64,000 nucleotides of DNA from Lysobacter helvus (GTDB lineage Bacteria; Pseudomonadota; Gammaproteobacteria; Xanthomonadales; Xanthomonadaceae). This document shows positions 1-8,360 of the stretch, piece by piece. The position numbers and the translations under genes were made by a program. Position 1 is the first letter of the stretch. Each line of letters starts with the position of its first letter. The DNA is taken from positions 1,550,001-1,614,000 of the forward strand of contig NZ_AP024546.1 in the NCBI RefSeq assembly GCF_018406645.1, read 5' to 3'. Under the pieces are notes generated by a model, which saw nothing but the letters and a program-made list of their open reading frames with translations, was not told the DNA's origin and did not search any database.

Positions 1-1
1 A

Positions 2-763
2 GGCCTGCAGCACGAAGATGGCCACTCGCATTTGCTCGCGGGCGCCGTGCCGAATTGCCGCAGCTACGACCCCACGTTCGGCTACGAAGTCGCCGTGATC
101 CTGCAGTACGGCATGCAGCGCATGCTGGAAGAGCAGCGCGACGAGTACTTCTATCTCACCCTGATGAATGAAAACTACGCGCACCCGGAAATGCCCGAGG
201 GAGCCGCTGAAGGGATCATCAAGGGGATGTATCTGCTGAAGGACGCCGGCAAGCCGAAGAAGGGCGAGTTGCGGGTGCAGTTGTTGGGCAGCGGCACGAT
301 CTTGCGCGAAGCGATTGCGGCGGCGGAGTTGCTGGATAAGGACTTCGGGGTGACGAGTGATATCTGGAGTTGCCCGAGCTTCAATGAATTGCGTCGGGAT
401 GGGTTCGATGCCGAGCGGTGGAATCGATTGAACCCCGAGAAAAATTCTCGGACACCGTATGTCACCTCGCTACTGCAGGGGCGCCAAGGTCCCGCGATTG
501 CTGCGACGGATTACGTGCGAGCGTTTGCGGATCAGATCCGTGCGTTTGTGCCGGGGCATTACACGGTCCTGGGCACGGATGGATTCGGCCGGTCCGATAC
601 GCGTGCCAATTTGCGTAGGCACTTTGAGGTCGACCGGTATTACATCGCCCACGCTGCGATTGCTGCGCTTGCACAAGAAGGCAAGATGGCGGGGAAGGAT
701 GTGGCTCGGGCAATTAACCTCTATAAGTTGGACGTGAATAGAGGAAATCCCGTAAACGCGTGA
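2..763 (+). CDS. aceE: Pyruvate dehydrogenase E1 component, homodimeric type (C-terminal part, 5' truncated by window edge)
   Basis: This is the C-terminal quarter of the thiamine-diphosphate-dependent E1 subunit, which decarboxylates pyruvate and acetylates the lipoyl E2 subunit of the pyruvate dehydrogenase complex. The frame is open from base 2, upstream of the first ATG at 32, and begins with the AceE-typical HEDGHSHL stretch followed by PNCRSYDPTFGYE. The rest of the gene lies outside the window. It ends at a TGA at 761-763, only 30 bp before the next gene. Codon choice drifts toward AT-richer codons (AAT, GAT, TTG, CGA) over roughly the last 500 bp, unlike the start of the fragment. This may mark a recombination junction with the lower-GC operon downstream. 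The identification is secure. Confidence 0.95.
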   Translation, partial: GLQHEDGHSHLLAGAVPNCRSYDPTFGYEVAVILQYGMQRMLEEQRDEYFYLTLMNENYAHPEMPEGAAEGIIKGMYLLKDAGKPKKGELRVQLLGSGTILREAIAAAELLDKDFGVTSDIWSCPSFNELRRDGFDAERWNRLNPEKNSRTPYVTSLLQGRQGPAIAATDYVRAFADQIRAFVPGHYTVLGTDGFGRSDTRANLRRHFEVDRYYIAHAAIAALAQEGKMAGKDVARAINLYKLDVNRGNPVNA

Positions 764-793
764 CGGGCTCGAGCAACGGATCAGGGGCAAGAG

Positions 794-3700
794 ATGGCGA
801 AAAGGACGTCGGGGAAGGTTTCAGTACATCAGCTCATTGCGGAGGCAAGAAGCGGACCGGATCGTCGCGTACTGGCAGTCCACAATTTCAAGCGCTTTCA
901 CTCGCCGGCAGAGCAAGTTAGAAATTTCCAGTCGATATTTGGATCGCGCCAAGTTTTGGAATCGATCCATGGGCCAGCATTTCCATCTGGTCCGGCTCAG
1001 ATATTTTCAACAAAAGTCCGGGCTCCCGCGACCTCAACTGTTTCCGAGGTAATTTGGGCTATAAACCGTTGCGCATTCTACGGCGCGGACCTCAGTCGGT
1101 TCGTTGCCAATAGGCTGCAGTTCGAGCATCAAGTCGTAAGTTCCGACTTTGAATCGGCACAAGCATCGCTCTCAAGTATCCAGCAGGACTTCGGATACTC
1201 CCAGTGGTTACTTGAAAATCGGATATTGGTTGCGGACCTAGAGGGGACTGAACAACTCCGCTCGATGGAGGCGCAAATCTACGATGAGCTCGAGGCGCGC
1301 TCTCTCGCTCAAGTGATCTTTCATTTCGCCGCGGCCAGGGTCAAGGCAAAGGGCGAGTCCGTCAAGGTCAGAGATGAACTCTCAAGACTGTTAGATCCCG
1401 TCGGTGGCCACGACGTCGACAAATACCTAATCACCAAGATTCTGGACCTTCCGAGCCCGGAATATGACGCAATCGCGCCAACCTTAAATTTCGAGGCAAA
1501 CTCGAGCGTCATTGATCACTATGAGACGTTGCTGAAATCTCTGGTGTGGCTGTGTGCGATCGACTCGTTCGTTGAGCTGGCAGGATTTGCGCTTCGTCAA
1601 TCCCTGGATGTTCTCTATAAGCGGACACGCGATCAGCGCATTGTTCCCTTGCTTCGCGCTGTGGGAGTTGTTGTCGCCAGCAGCGTTAGCTCGGAAAGCC
1701 GAGCACGCGTTCTAGAGCTGTTTTTTAAGTCGGACTATTCGGCCGTTTCTGAAGCTGCAGTTCGTCATCTCAATTCCGATCCGTTGGACATGATTGCGCT
1801 GGCGGTGCTGGCGAAGTCGGATGTGAGGGCTGGGACTTCCACAGAACTCGGGTATCCGATACTCGACCGCGCAAAAGCGAGCCTGATAGAAGTCTTCAAG
1901 CTCAGCGAGAAGGCATATGCGAGTGCTGCGGACATTATCGCCATGTCCCTGCAGTTTTATTCCCACGACTGGGCCTTGCAGGTAAGGCAAATTGCCGTGG
2001 ACTGTCTGCGCGAAGAGACGGCGACTGTAACGGTTCCAAGCTTGAGGCGCGTTTTCCTAATGGATGTTCGCCCTTCCCCTCTCGCACGAATCGGAGCCAG
2101 GGGAAAATCAAGCGACGCACTCAGAAACGAATTTAAGGAGCTGTATGGGTGGACTGGGAATGCGATGGACGCTCTCCTGTTGGGGGTCGCGTCGGAAGGC
2201 GGATTGAGTCCAAACCGCCGCCTCACGTATTTAGCAAGACATTCGTTGGCGGCAAATGACGCCACCTCTGCCGAATCGGCGTTGATGCAGGTCGCGATCA
2301 AGTCCAGAGAAATTCAGTCTCGGGTATCGTCGCTACAAGCGCTAGCGGCAGAGCAACTTGGCGATCTGGAGCGAGCCACCAAGGCGGCGGTTGATGCGTA
2401 CTTGGCGAACGACTCTGTTCCCTCCGTCATACCGGTCGGAAAGCTCGTTGACAGGCTCGAAGAACCGTCTACGTGGCCGCAATCAATCGACCTTCCAATT
2501 CTGTTCGGAATACACAACACCTTGTATCCGGGCGCGAAGCTCTCGCACCTGCGATTTGCGTTTGAGAACTTCCAAGAAGACAACTCGATCAAAATTGCTT
2601 CGGACCTCTCCGAGTTGCAACCTCCGATCGGAAAGGATCGGGAGATTGCGTATCTGCGCCATGTATGGCTGCCGGAAGTAATGAGACAGACCACGATCTA
2701 CAGAAGCTCTGCTCAGATCGAGGAAGCAAGAATCCAAGTCTGTCGATACTTGGCGTCAATTGATGCCGAGAATGCGGCGGACTACAACGGTGAAATCAAG
2801 GATCGGGTAAAGCGCCAGGAAATTGCAAAGGGGACAACCCTCGTCGAGCAATCCAAGGTGTACGTGGATATTGAGGCAATCAAGACTACGCTGAGGGCAC
2901 GCTTGGGTGGCGCCTATGCGCGGTTTCGCTCACTCGAGCGACCGAGCCCTTCTCCGGCAGATCGATTTATCGCCGACCTCGGCGAGTCACTAGAAGAAAT
3001 TAGTCTCAGTTCGAAGCGCTCGGTTGGAGATCTCCTCTCCTCGATTCACATCATGAGTGACGAATCTAACGCTGAAGTCGACGCTCAGTTTGATTCGCTT
3101 TACACCGATATCACCAATGAGTTCGTGAAGGGAGATCACGGACTGAACGCATACTTGAGTACGCGCGTTCGGCACGGAAGACTCAGCAATGCACTCCGAA
3201 AGCCCGTCGCAGATGAGCACTTAGTCTCAACAAAGAAAGAGTCCGGAGAGGGCTATTACCCCAATAGCTACTGGGAGGACAAACTTGACGGACTGAATGC
3301 GACTGAGCGCGAGGCTGTCCTGGGCGCGCTGGACCAATTCACACGTACATATGACAGCATCATCGGGCATATAAGAAACGACCTCGTCCAAGTGCGCGTT
3401 ATGCACGGAACCGCGCGCGGGGAAAAGAGCGAGGCGTTGTTGGTCTATCGATCTTCAAATACCGAGCGAATGTTTCTAAGGCATCAGCTTAGACAGCTTG
3501 ACAACATCGATGACTTCATTGACGTGTGCATCGACACTCTGTGGGCCAAGACAGATCAGAACCTCCTTCGCGTGCAGCAAACGCTTGAGAGTTCCGTCAA
3601 GGATCAATTCGCTGACGCATTCGATCGCCTTTCTCATTCGTTGGATGGAGTTCCTCAGGTTCAGGGGGTTCTGGAACTCAGGAACGCCATACTTCGGGCG

Positions 3701-4288
3701 AACACCGCCTCGCAATTGAAGTTGCACGAGGTATCCGGGTGGTTCAAGCGAAGCACGGTTTACTACCGAGAGGACTATTTTCCATCGTTCGCCGTTGAAG
3801 TGGCTTCGAACATCACGAAGAAGACTCTACCCGAGCATGCCGGCGTTCCCGACGTCGACGTTCAGTGTGAATCCTTTGGCCAGGTGATGCCGGGAAGAAC
3901 GCTTGATGGAATGGTTGATGCCTTCTATGGGCTGCTAAGCAACGCACTCGCGCATTCTGGGCTAGTACCTGAAGAGCTCAATATTCGAGTTGAAATTCGC
4001 CTGCAAGGACCATCATTTGCCGCGCGAGTTTCGAACAATGTGGCAGCTGACCTGCCCGCGCCTAATGACATTGCAAGGCTCGCGAAAATCAAAGCTGTAC
4101 TTGGTGAGGCGGACTCCCGAAGCAAAGCTCAGGCCGAAGGGGGAAGCGGTATGCACAAATTGTGGCGGACGATCAATTCGCCTTTCTATAGAAGGCCTGA
4201 GCTTGACTTCGGTTTCTCCGGGGCTGGATTTGAAGTTTTCTTTGCGTTCGAGCTAGAGGACTACGCTGATGAGAATCCTGTTAGTTGA
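794..4288 (+). CDS. dtcA: Detocs system sensor histidine kinase DtcA-like
   Basis: A 1164-aa protein with no membrane segment, so a cytoplasmic sensor. About 800 N-terminal residues are alpha-helical and repeat-like with no enzyme motif. A candidate H-box follows (GHIRNDL, His859), then a GHKL ATPase with N-box SNALAH (Asn1050) and glycine box GGSGMHKL (about 1116-1123). In Detocs, DtcA senses phage infection and passes phosphate to two receivers; the two receiver genes follow here in the expected order. The start has AGGGG upstream. There are only 30 bp after aceE, so the promoter must lie inside aceE or transcription reads through. GC is visibly lower than in flanking genes, suggesting transfer. 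The Detocs call comes from architecture and gene order, not from a search. Confidence 0.85.
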   Translation: MAKRTSGKVSVHQLIAEARSGPDRRVLAVHNFKRFHSPAEQVRNFQSIFGSRQVLESIHGPAFPSGPAQIFSTKVRAPATSTVSEVIWAINRCAFYGADLSRFVANRLQFEHQVVSSDFESAQASLSSIQQDFGYSQWLLENRILVADLEGTEQLRSMEAQIYDELEARSLAQVIFHFAAARVKAKGESVKVRDELSRLLDPVGGHDVDKYLITKILDLPSPEYDAIAPTLNFEANSSVIDHYETLLKSLVWLCAIDSFVELAGFALRQSLDVLYKRTRDQRIVPLLRAVGVVVASSVSSESRARVLELFFKSDYSAVSEAAVRHLNSDPLDMIALAVLAKSDVRAGTSTELGYPILDRAKASLIEVFKLSEKAYASAADIIAMSLQFYSHDWALQVRQIAVDCLREETATVTVPSLRRVFLMDVRPSPLARIGARGKSSDALRNEFKELYGWTGNAMDALLLGVASEGGLSPNRRLTYLARHSLAANDATSAESALMQVAIKSREIQSRVSSLQALAAEQLGDLERATKAAVDAYLANDSVPSVIPVGKLVDRLEEPSTWPQSIDLPILFGIHNTLYPGAKLSHLRFAFENFQEDNSIKIASDLSELQPPIGKDREIAYLRHVWLPEVMRQTTIYRSSAQIEEARIQVCRYLASIDAENAADYNGEIKDRVKRQEIAKGTTLVEQSKVYVDIEAIKTTLRARLGGAYARFRSLERPSPSPADRFIADLGESLEEISLSSKRSVGDLLSSIHIMSDESNAEVDAQFDSLYTDITNEFVKGDHGLNAYLSTRVRHGRLSNALRKPVADEHLVSTKKESGEGYYPNSYWEDKLDGLNATEREAVLGALDQFTRTYDSIIGHIRNDLVQVRVMHGTARGEKSEALLVYRSSNTERMFLRHQLRQLDNIDDFIDVCIDTLWAKTDQNLLRVQQTLESSVKDQFADAFDRLSHSLDGVPQVQGVLELRNAILRANTASQLKLHEVSGWFKRSTVYYREDYFPSFAVEVASNITKKTLPEHAGVPDVDVQCESFGQVMPGRTLDGMVDAFYGLLSNALAHSGLVPEELNIRVEIRLQGPSFAARVSNNVAADLPAPNDIARLAKIKAVLGEADSRSKAQAEGGSGMHKLWRTINSPFYRRPELDFGFSGAGFEVFFAFELEDYADENPVS

Positions 4289-4742
4289 GGACGACCCAGA
4301 GAAGGCGCGGCGCCTTGAGGATTTCCTTTTTAAGGAGCGCTTGGCGCAAGAGGTGATCGTTGCTAAGTCGTTCGATGCGGCACTCTCTCAACTGATGCAG
4401 ATTTCCAGTAAGGAGTCGTCTTCGTTCGACGTAATGTTGTTGGACATGACAATGCCGACTTTTGACGCGGCCGAAGATGAACCGGAGGGCGGTGCACCTG
4501 AACATTTTGCGGGCCGAGATCTATTAGCGCAGATGAAGTTGAGGGCGATCACCGTGCCAACGATTGTGATCACCATGTTTGACATTCTTGGCGAAGGTGC
4601 TGGCCGCATGTCGGTCGGGGACTTGGCAAAACAACTTCAAAGGGACTTCTCCAAGACCTTTGTTGGACTCGTGCAATACAGCCAAGCAAAGGAAGGCTGG
4701 AGATCAACGCTTCGGTCGATGATTGGGAAGATCAAACGATGA
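4269..4742 (+). CDS. dtcB: Detocs stand-alone receiver protein DtcB-like
   Basis: A single receiver (REC) domain of 157 aa with the acidic pair Asp8/Asp9, phosphoacceptor Asp59 in the LLDMTMP motif, and no output domain. In characterised Detocs, DtcB acts as a phosphate sink that buffers accidental signalling by the kinase, so the toxic effector is not fired without infection. An acidic, glycine-rich insertion follows the phosphoacceptor (about residues 64-80), longer than in ordinary receivers. The ATG lies inside the 3' end of dtcA (20-bp overlap), and the stop overlaps the next ATG by 4 bp, so the three genes are translationally coupled. The buffer role is inferred from the family. Confidence 0.82.
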   Translation: MRILLVEDDPEKARRLEDFLFKERLAQEVIVAKSFDAALSQLMQISSKESSSFDVMLLDMTMPTFDAAEDEPEGGAPEHFAGRDLLAQMKLRAITVPTIVITMFDILGEGAGRMSVGDLAKQLQRDFSKTFVGLVQYSQAKEGWRSTLRSMIGKIKR

Positions 4743-5944
4743 CGACTTTGCGAGTATTGGTGGTCGATGACGAGCACGAAAAAGTCGTTGCCATCTCGAC
4801 GGAGCTCAATAAGTTGGGCCTTCCAATACACATTGAGAGCCGGACGGACGCCGCCTCTGCTCGCAGACTCCTGCAATCCGAACGGTTTGACCTGGTGTTG
4901 ATCGATGTGAGCTTGCCAGATGCGCTGGATACTGGCCCGTCGCCGATGGCCGGCTTTGATTTCTATGACCTGATCAGCATCGATGATCAGATTTACATCC
5001 CACGCAGTATTTTGTTTATTACTGCGAAGGAAGATAAGTTGGAAGAATCTCGTGCAGAGGCAAATGCGCGAGGAGTTGAGCTCTGCGAGGTTCATCCAGC
5101 GTCAGAGATCTGGCGGCCCTTCCTCGCGGCCAGGGCGCGGCTCGTGTATAGGCACGTGAAGTCAGAGGGATCAACAGACGTTGACGTTGCGGTGATTACC
5201 GCAATGAGAACTCCCGAGCTCAGCGAGGTGCTTGCCCTTGACTATGGGTGGCAACGTAAAAGATTCCCGGGCGATCCATCTACGTATCACTTTGGGGTTG
5301 CGACCACTGACGGCAGGTCCATTAAAGTCGTCGCTGTAGCTGCAAGTCGAAAGGGGATGTCGGCTTCCGCGGCAGTAGCGGCAAAAGTCGCAACTAAGCT
5401 AAAACCGAAATATCTGGTGATGCTTGGTATTTGCGCAGGAATTCCTGGGAAGACCAATCTTGGTGATGTAATTGTCGCGAGCTCGACATGGGATTGGGGA
5501 AGTGGCAAGCACACGCAGGATGAGTCCGGATCTGTTGTCTTCAAGACAGGGGCACTTCAAAGCACTCTCGACCCAACGTTGCTCGAGATTGCGCGGGATG
5601 TTGGTGAGGAGCTGGAAGTTCGGCAGAAGATCCGAGCAGGCTGGACGGCAGCAATGCCCGCAGGTGAGTTCTCGGTGCACGCTGGCCCGATGGCAACGGG
5701 GGCGAGCGTTCTTGCGCACGAAGGGCTCGTGGAGGGAATCGTTGATCAGAACAGAGATGTTCTTGGAATTGAGATGGAAGCTTATGCCGTGATGGCGGCA
5801 GCGGAATCCTGTAAATGCGGCGCAATCGTTCTGAAATCAGTTTGCGACTACGCAGATGCAAGCAAGTCTGACGACTGGCAGAAATATGCGGCCTACACGA
5901 GCGCAATGTTTTTTTCGCACCTGATTGGCAAGTTGCCGCTGTAG
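4739..5944 (+). CDS. dtcC: Detocs effector DtcC-like: receiver fused to PNP-family nucleosidase
   Basis: A 401-aa fusion. Residues 1-130 form a receiver domain (Asp10/Asp11, phosphoacceptor Asp56). Residues about 147-401 form a nucleoside phosphorylase/nucleosidase domain with the opening VAVITAM, the glycine-rich GICAGIPG (229-236), the nucleoside-binding GIEMEAYA (343-350) and the purine-contacting Asp370 in KSVCDYAD. In Detocs, DtcC is activated by phosphorylation and splits ATP and related nucleotides into base and ribose triphosphate, draining cellular ATP to abort phage growth. All expected active-site motifs look intact. It starts in an ATGA overlap with dtcB and is the last gene of the operon. 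Substrate specificity cannot be read from sequence alone. Confidence 0.85.
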   Translation: MTTLRVLVVDDEHEKVVAISTELNKLGLPIHIESRTDAASARRLLQSERFDLVLIDVSLPDALDTGPSPMAGFDFYDLISIDDQIYIPRSILFITAKEDKLEESRAEANARGVELCEVHPASEIWRPFLAARARLVYRHVKSEGSTDVDVAVITAMRTPELSEVLALDYGWQRKRFPGDPSTYHFGVATTDGRSIKVVAVAASRKGMSASAAVAAKVATKLKPKYLVMLGICAGIPGKTNLGDVIVASSTWDWGSGKHTQDESGSVVFKTGALQSTLDPTLLEIARDVGEELEVRQKIRAGWTAAMPAGEFSVHAGPMATGASVLAHEGLVEGIVDQNRDVLGIEMEAYAVMAAAESCKCGAIVLKSVCDYADASKSDDWQKYAAYTSAMFFSHLIGKLPL

Positions 5945-5949
5945 TTGGG

Positions 5950-5970
5950 GCCGGGACCCGGCTTGGTTTG
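5950..5970 (+). terminator. Possible terminator after dtcC
   Basis: Six bases after the dtcC stop lies a perfect GC palindrome, GCCGGG-A-CCCGGC (5950-5962), followed by a T-rich but interrupted tail. It would give a short, tight hairpin. The weak U-tract makes intrinsic termination plausible rather than sure. Confidence 0.4.
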
Positions 5971-6052
5971 GTGACGACCACAAAAATCAGCACCAACACC
6001 CAACAAATCACCTGCAAGCTAAACCCCGCATCCACCCCACGGAGCACCTCCC

Positions 6053-6970
6053 ATGCCCCTGGCCCACCCCATCACCCCCCACCTGTGGTTCGACACCCAG
6101 GCGCGCGAAGCGGCCGAGTTCTACTGCCGCGTCTTCCCGGACGCGTCAATCGATTCCGTCACCACCCTGCATGACACGCCGTCCGGCGATTGCGACATCG
6201 TCTCGTTCACGCTCGCCGGCCAGCCCTTCATGGCCATCAGCGCCGGTCCGCTCTTCCCGCTGAATCCGTCGATCTCGTTCTTCGTGCACTTCGATCCTTC
6301 GCGCGATGCCGATGCGCGCGCGCACCTCGATGCGTTGTGGGCGCAGCTGGTCGACGGCGGGCAGGCGTTGATGGCGCTGGACGCGTATCCCTTCAGCGCG
6401 CGCTACGGCTGGGTGCAGGATCGCTTCGGCGTGTCGTGGCAGTTGATGCTCGTGGATGCGGCCGCGGCGCCCAGGCCGATGATCGTGCCGTCGCTGTTGT
6501 TCACCGGCGCTGCGTACGGCCAGGCGGAGGCGGCGGGCGCGTTCTATCGTTCGGTGTTCGACGTTTCGCAGGCCGGCCTGTTGATCCCGTATCCCGCCGG
6601 CATGGACCCGGACCGCGCGGGCACGGTGATGTATTCCGACTTCCGCCTGGGCGAGCGCAACTGGTTCGCCGCGATGGACAGCGGGCACGCGCACGGGTTC
6701 GGGTTCAACGAAGCGATTTCGTTCGTCGTTCCCTGCCGCGACCAGGCGGAGATCGATCGATATTGGGCGCAGCTGTCGAGCGTGCCGGAGGCCGAGCAGT
6801 GCGGCTGGTGCAAGGATCGCTTCGGCGTGTCGTGGCAGATCGTGCCGGCGTCGATGAACGCGATCATGGCATCGGGGGATCGCGCGGTGATCGATCGTGT
6901 GACGCAGGCGTTCCTGCCGATGTGCAAGTTGGATGTTGCGAAGATCGAAGCGGCGGCGCGGGGCAACTGA
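6053..6970 (+). CDS. Tandem VOC (PhnB/glyoxalase-like) domain protein
   Basis: A 305-aa protein made of two VOC-fold halves of the PhnB / 3-demethylubiquinone-methyltransferase-like type. Residues about 5-145 open with PHLWFDTQAREAAEFYC and residues about 150-290 open with a related LLFTGAAYGQAEAAGAFY stretch. Each half ends with nearly the same signature, DRFGVSWQL in the first and DRFGVSWQI in the second, which marks an internal duplication. Such proteins are usually metal-dependent or metal-free small-molecule enzymes or binding proteins; no substrate can be named. The gene returns to the high-GC codon style of the chromosome after the lower-GC Detocs block. Confidence 0.85.
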   Translation: MPLAHPITPHLWFDTQAREAAEFYCRVFPDASIDSVTTLHDTPSGDCDIVSFTLAGQPFMAISAGPLFPLNPSISFFVHFDPSRDADARAHLDALWAQLVDGGQALMALDAYPFSARYGWVQDRFGVSWQLMLVDAAAAPRPMIVPSLLFTGAAYGQAEAAGAFYRSVFDVSQAGLLIPYPAGMDPDRAGTVMYSDFRLGERNWFAAMDSGHAHGFGFNEAISFVVPCRDQAEIDRYWAQLSSVPEAEQCGWCKDRFGVSWQIVPASMNAIMASGDRAVIDRVTQAFLPMCKLDVAKIEAAARGN

Positions 6971-6973
6971 GAC

Positions 6974-7336
6974 ATGACGCCCGCTGCTCGCCATCCAGCG
7001 CTGCGGTGGAGCCTCGCAGTCGGCGCTGCAACGCTATCCGCAGGGCTGCTTTGGACGCCCCTGATGGGTGCCGGCGATTTGACGGTGGCGATCATCGGCA
7101 CCCTGTCGGTCGTCGCGATGGCGATCGCCTTCCGGGCCGCGTTCGGCTTTCATATGCTGTCGCTGCTCGGCGCGGTGGTGGGCTTCTGTGTCGTGCTCAC
7201 CGGCCAGGGCTGGCTGCAGTCGGGCTATCTCGACCCGCTGTACGTGGGCATCGGGCTGCCCATCGCGTTCCTGTACGCAATGTGCGTCGCGATCGTCGTC
7301 TTCTATTTTTCGCGGCCATCGCCGGTGCGGTCATAG
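6974..7336 (+). CDS. Small integral membrane protein
   Basis: 120 aa with about four hydrophobic helices (roughly residues 12-30, 35-53, 57-76 and 85-112), almost no loops, and a short basic N-terminus. It begins 3 bp after the stop of the VOC gene, so the two are probably co-transcribed. No family motif is recognised. Its 3' end overlaps the convergent small membrane gene on the other strand by 34 bp. Confidence 0.65.
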   Translation: MTPAARHPALRWSLAVGAATLSAGLLWTPLMGAGDLTVAIIGTLSVVAMAIAFRAAFGFHMLSLLGAVVGFCVVLTGQGWLQSGYLDPLYVGIGLPIAFLYAMCVAIVVFYFSRPSPVRS

Positions 7337-7527
7337 CTGTCCGAGATGCGATGCCTGAAACGCGACAAGGCCGATTCCCGCGCACCGCTCAACAGCGCCA
7401 ATCCGACCAGCACCATGAGGCCACCCGGCACCCATAGCCAAAGTGGATTCTCGAGATAGAAGTAGCCGGCCGCGCCGAGTGCCGCGCCAATCGCGAGCAT
7501 CAAGAATCCGGCCAGTCCCATGCGCAT
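7303..7527 (-). CDS. Small two-helix membrane protein
   Basis: 74 aa with two hydrophobic helices (about residues 3-24 and 28-47) and a charged C-terminal tail of about 27 residues. A purine-rich GGGAGG lies about 10 bp upstream of the ATG; a second ATG two codons in is also possible. It starts 17 bp after the stop of the gene upstream on the same strand, making it the last member of a likely three-gene leftward unit. No recognised function. Confidence 0.55.
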   Translation of the reverse strand: MRMGLAGFLMLAIGAALGAAGYFYLENPLWLWVPGGLMVLVGLALLSGARESALSRFRHRISDSYDRTGDGREK

Positions 7528-7544
7528 GTGCGAGCCCTCCCGGG

Positions 7545-7835
7545 TCAGGCGCCCGGTTCCGGAAAGAGGATGTGGCCGAAGCCGGATGACCTTGCGTCAC
7601 GAAAGGCTTCCCCGACAACGTCGTCGCGCGCGTCGAACTGCGCGTAGTCCGTGATGGTCTTGAGGCGCTCGGTCTCCAGGCTGGCCCAGCCGAGTGCGGC
7701 GAGGGATTTGCCCGCGATGTCCTCGGCCGTGGCGTCATCGTCGGCTTGGACAAACAGCAGGGCCCCGACCTTGGTGCCGGGTGGAAAGCGTGCATGCGCC
7801 GGGCCAGAGACGAGATTCGCGCGAATGCAGATCAT
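7545..7835 (-). CDS. Conserved hypothetical protein
   Basis: 96 aa from the internal ATG at 7835 (MICIRANLVSG...). This start is chosen over an ATG 11 codons upstream because it falls just behind the stop of the preceding gene and has GAGG nearby. It is a small soluble alpha/beta protein with no catalytic motif visible. It sits in the middle of a leftward run with a frameshifted gene upstream and a two-helix membrane protein downstream. Confidence 0.55.
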   Translation of the reverse strand: MICIRANLVSGPAHARFPPGTKVGALLFVQADDDATAEDIAGKSLAALGWASLETERLKTITDYAQFDARDDVVGEAFRDARSSGFGHILFPEPGA

Positions 7836-7840
7836 GGGCC

Positions 7841-8249
7841 TCAGCCTATCCGATCGCGCGCCTTCCACGCAGCGGCCGCCCGGGCGACCAGCGCCAGCCG
7901 ATCACGCTGGTCCTCGGTGAGCGGCGCGCGCTTCGCCGTGCGCAAGAACGCATCGAACATGTAACCCGAGCGAAAGAAATACGGCCGCACTTCCAAGGAA
8001 ACAGACGGTTGCTTCCATCGTGTCCGGATCGCCCGCCAGCAGGCGGTCGAACGCGCCGTCGAGTCCGCCTGGAAACGCGAGTGCGTCATAGCGGGCGTGG
8101 AAGTCAGCACACGCGGACCGCCACGCGCTTTCCTGCTCCGCGCTCTCGCCGCGATGCGCGAATGTGTCCTTGATGCGCGCGTTCAGCCGGACAATCTCCT
8201 GCGCGTTGGCCTCGATCAGCGCCTTGAAACGGTCGGCAGCGCAGGGCAT
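7841..8249 (-). pseudogene. Hypothetical protein gene with a +1 frameshift
   Basis: Two overlapping frames together encode one plausible soluble protein of about 136 aa. The N-terminal part runs from an ATG at 8249 (MPCAADRFKALIEAN...) to a CFL triplet. The C-terminal part continues as EVRPYFFRSGYMFDAFL in another frame to a stop at 7841. Reading through needs removal of one base in the TTCCAAGGAA stretch at 7991-8000 (reads as TTCCTTGG on the minus strand). Upstream of that point the first frame is protein-like; beyond it the first frame degenerates. This is either recent decay or a sequencing error. The protein family is not recognised. Confidence 0.6.
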
Positions 8250-8360
8250 CCGTTCACCACCAGTCGCGGGATGCGTCGAGCTTATGCATCCCGTGTGTGG
8301 TCCCGCAAGCAAGGTGGCGTTCCCAGCGATCGGCGGGACGGGCCAAAAAAACGCGGAACA

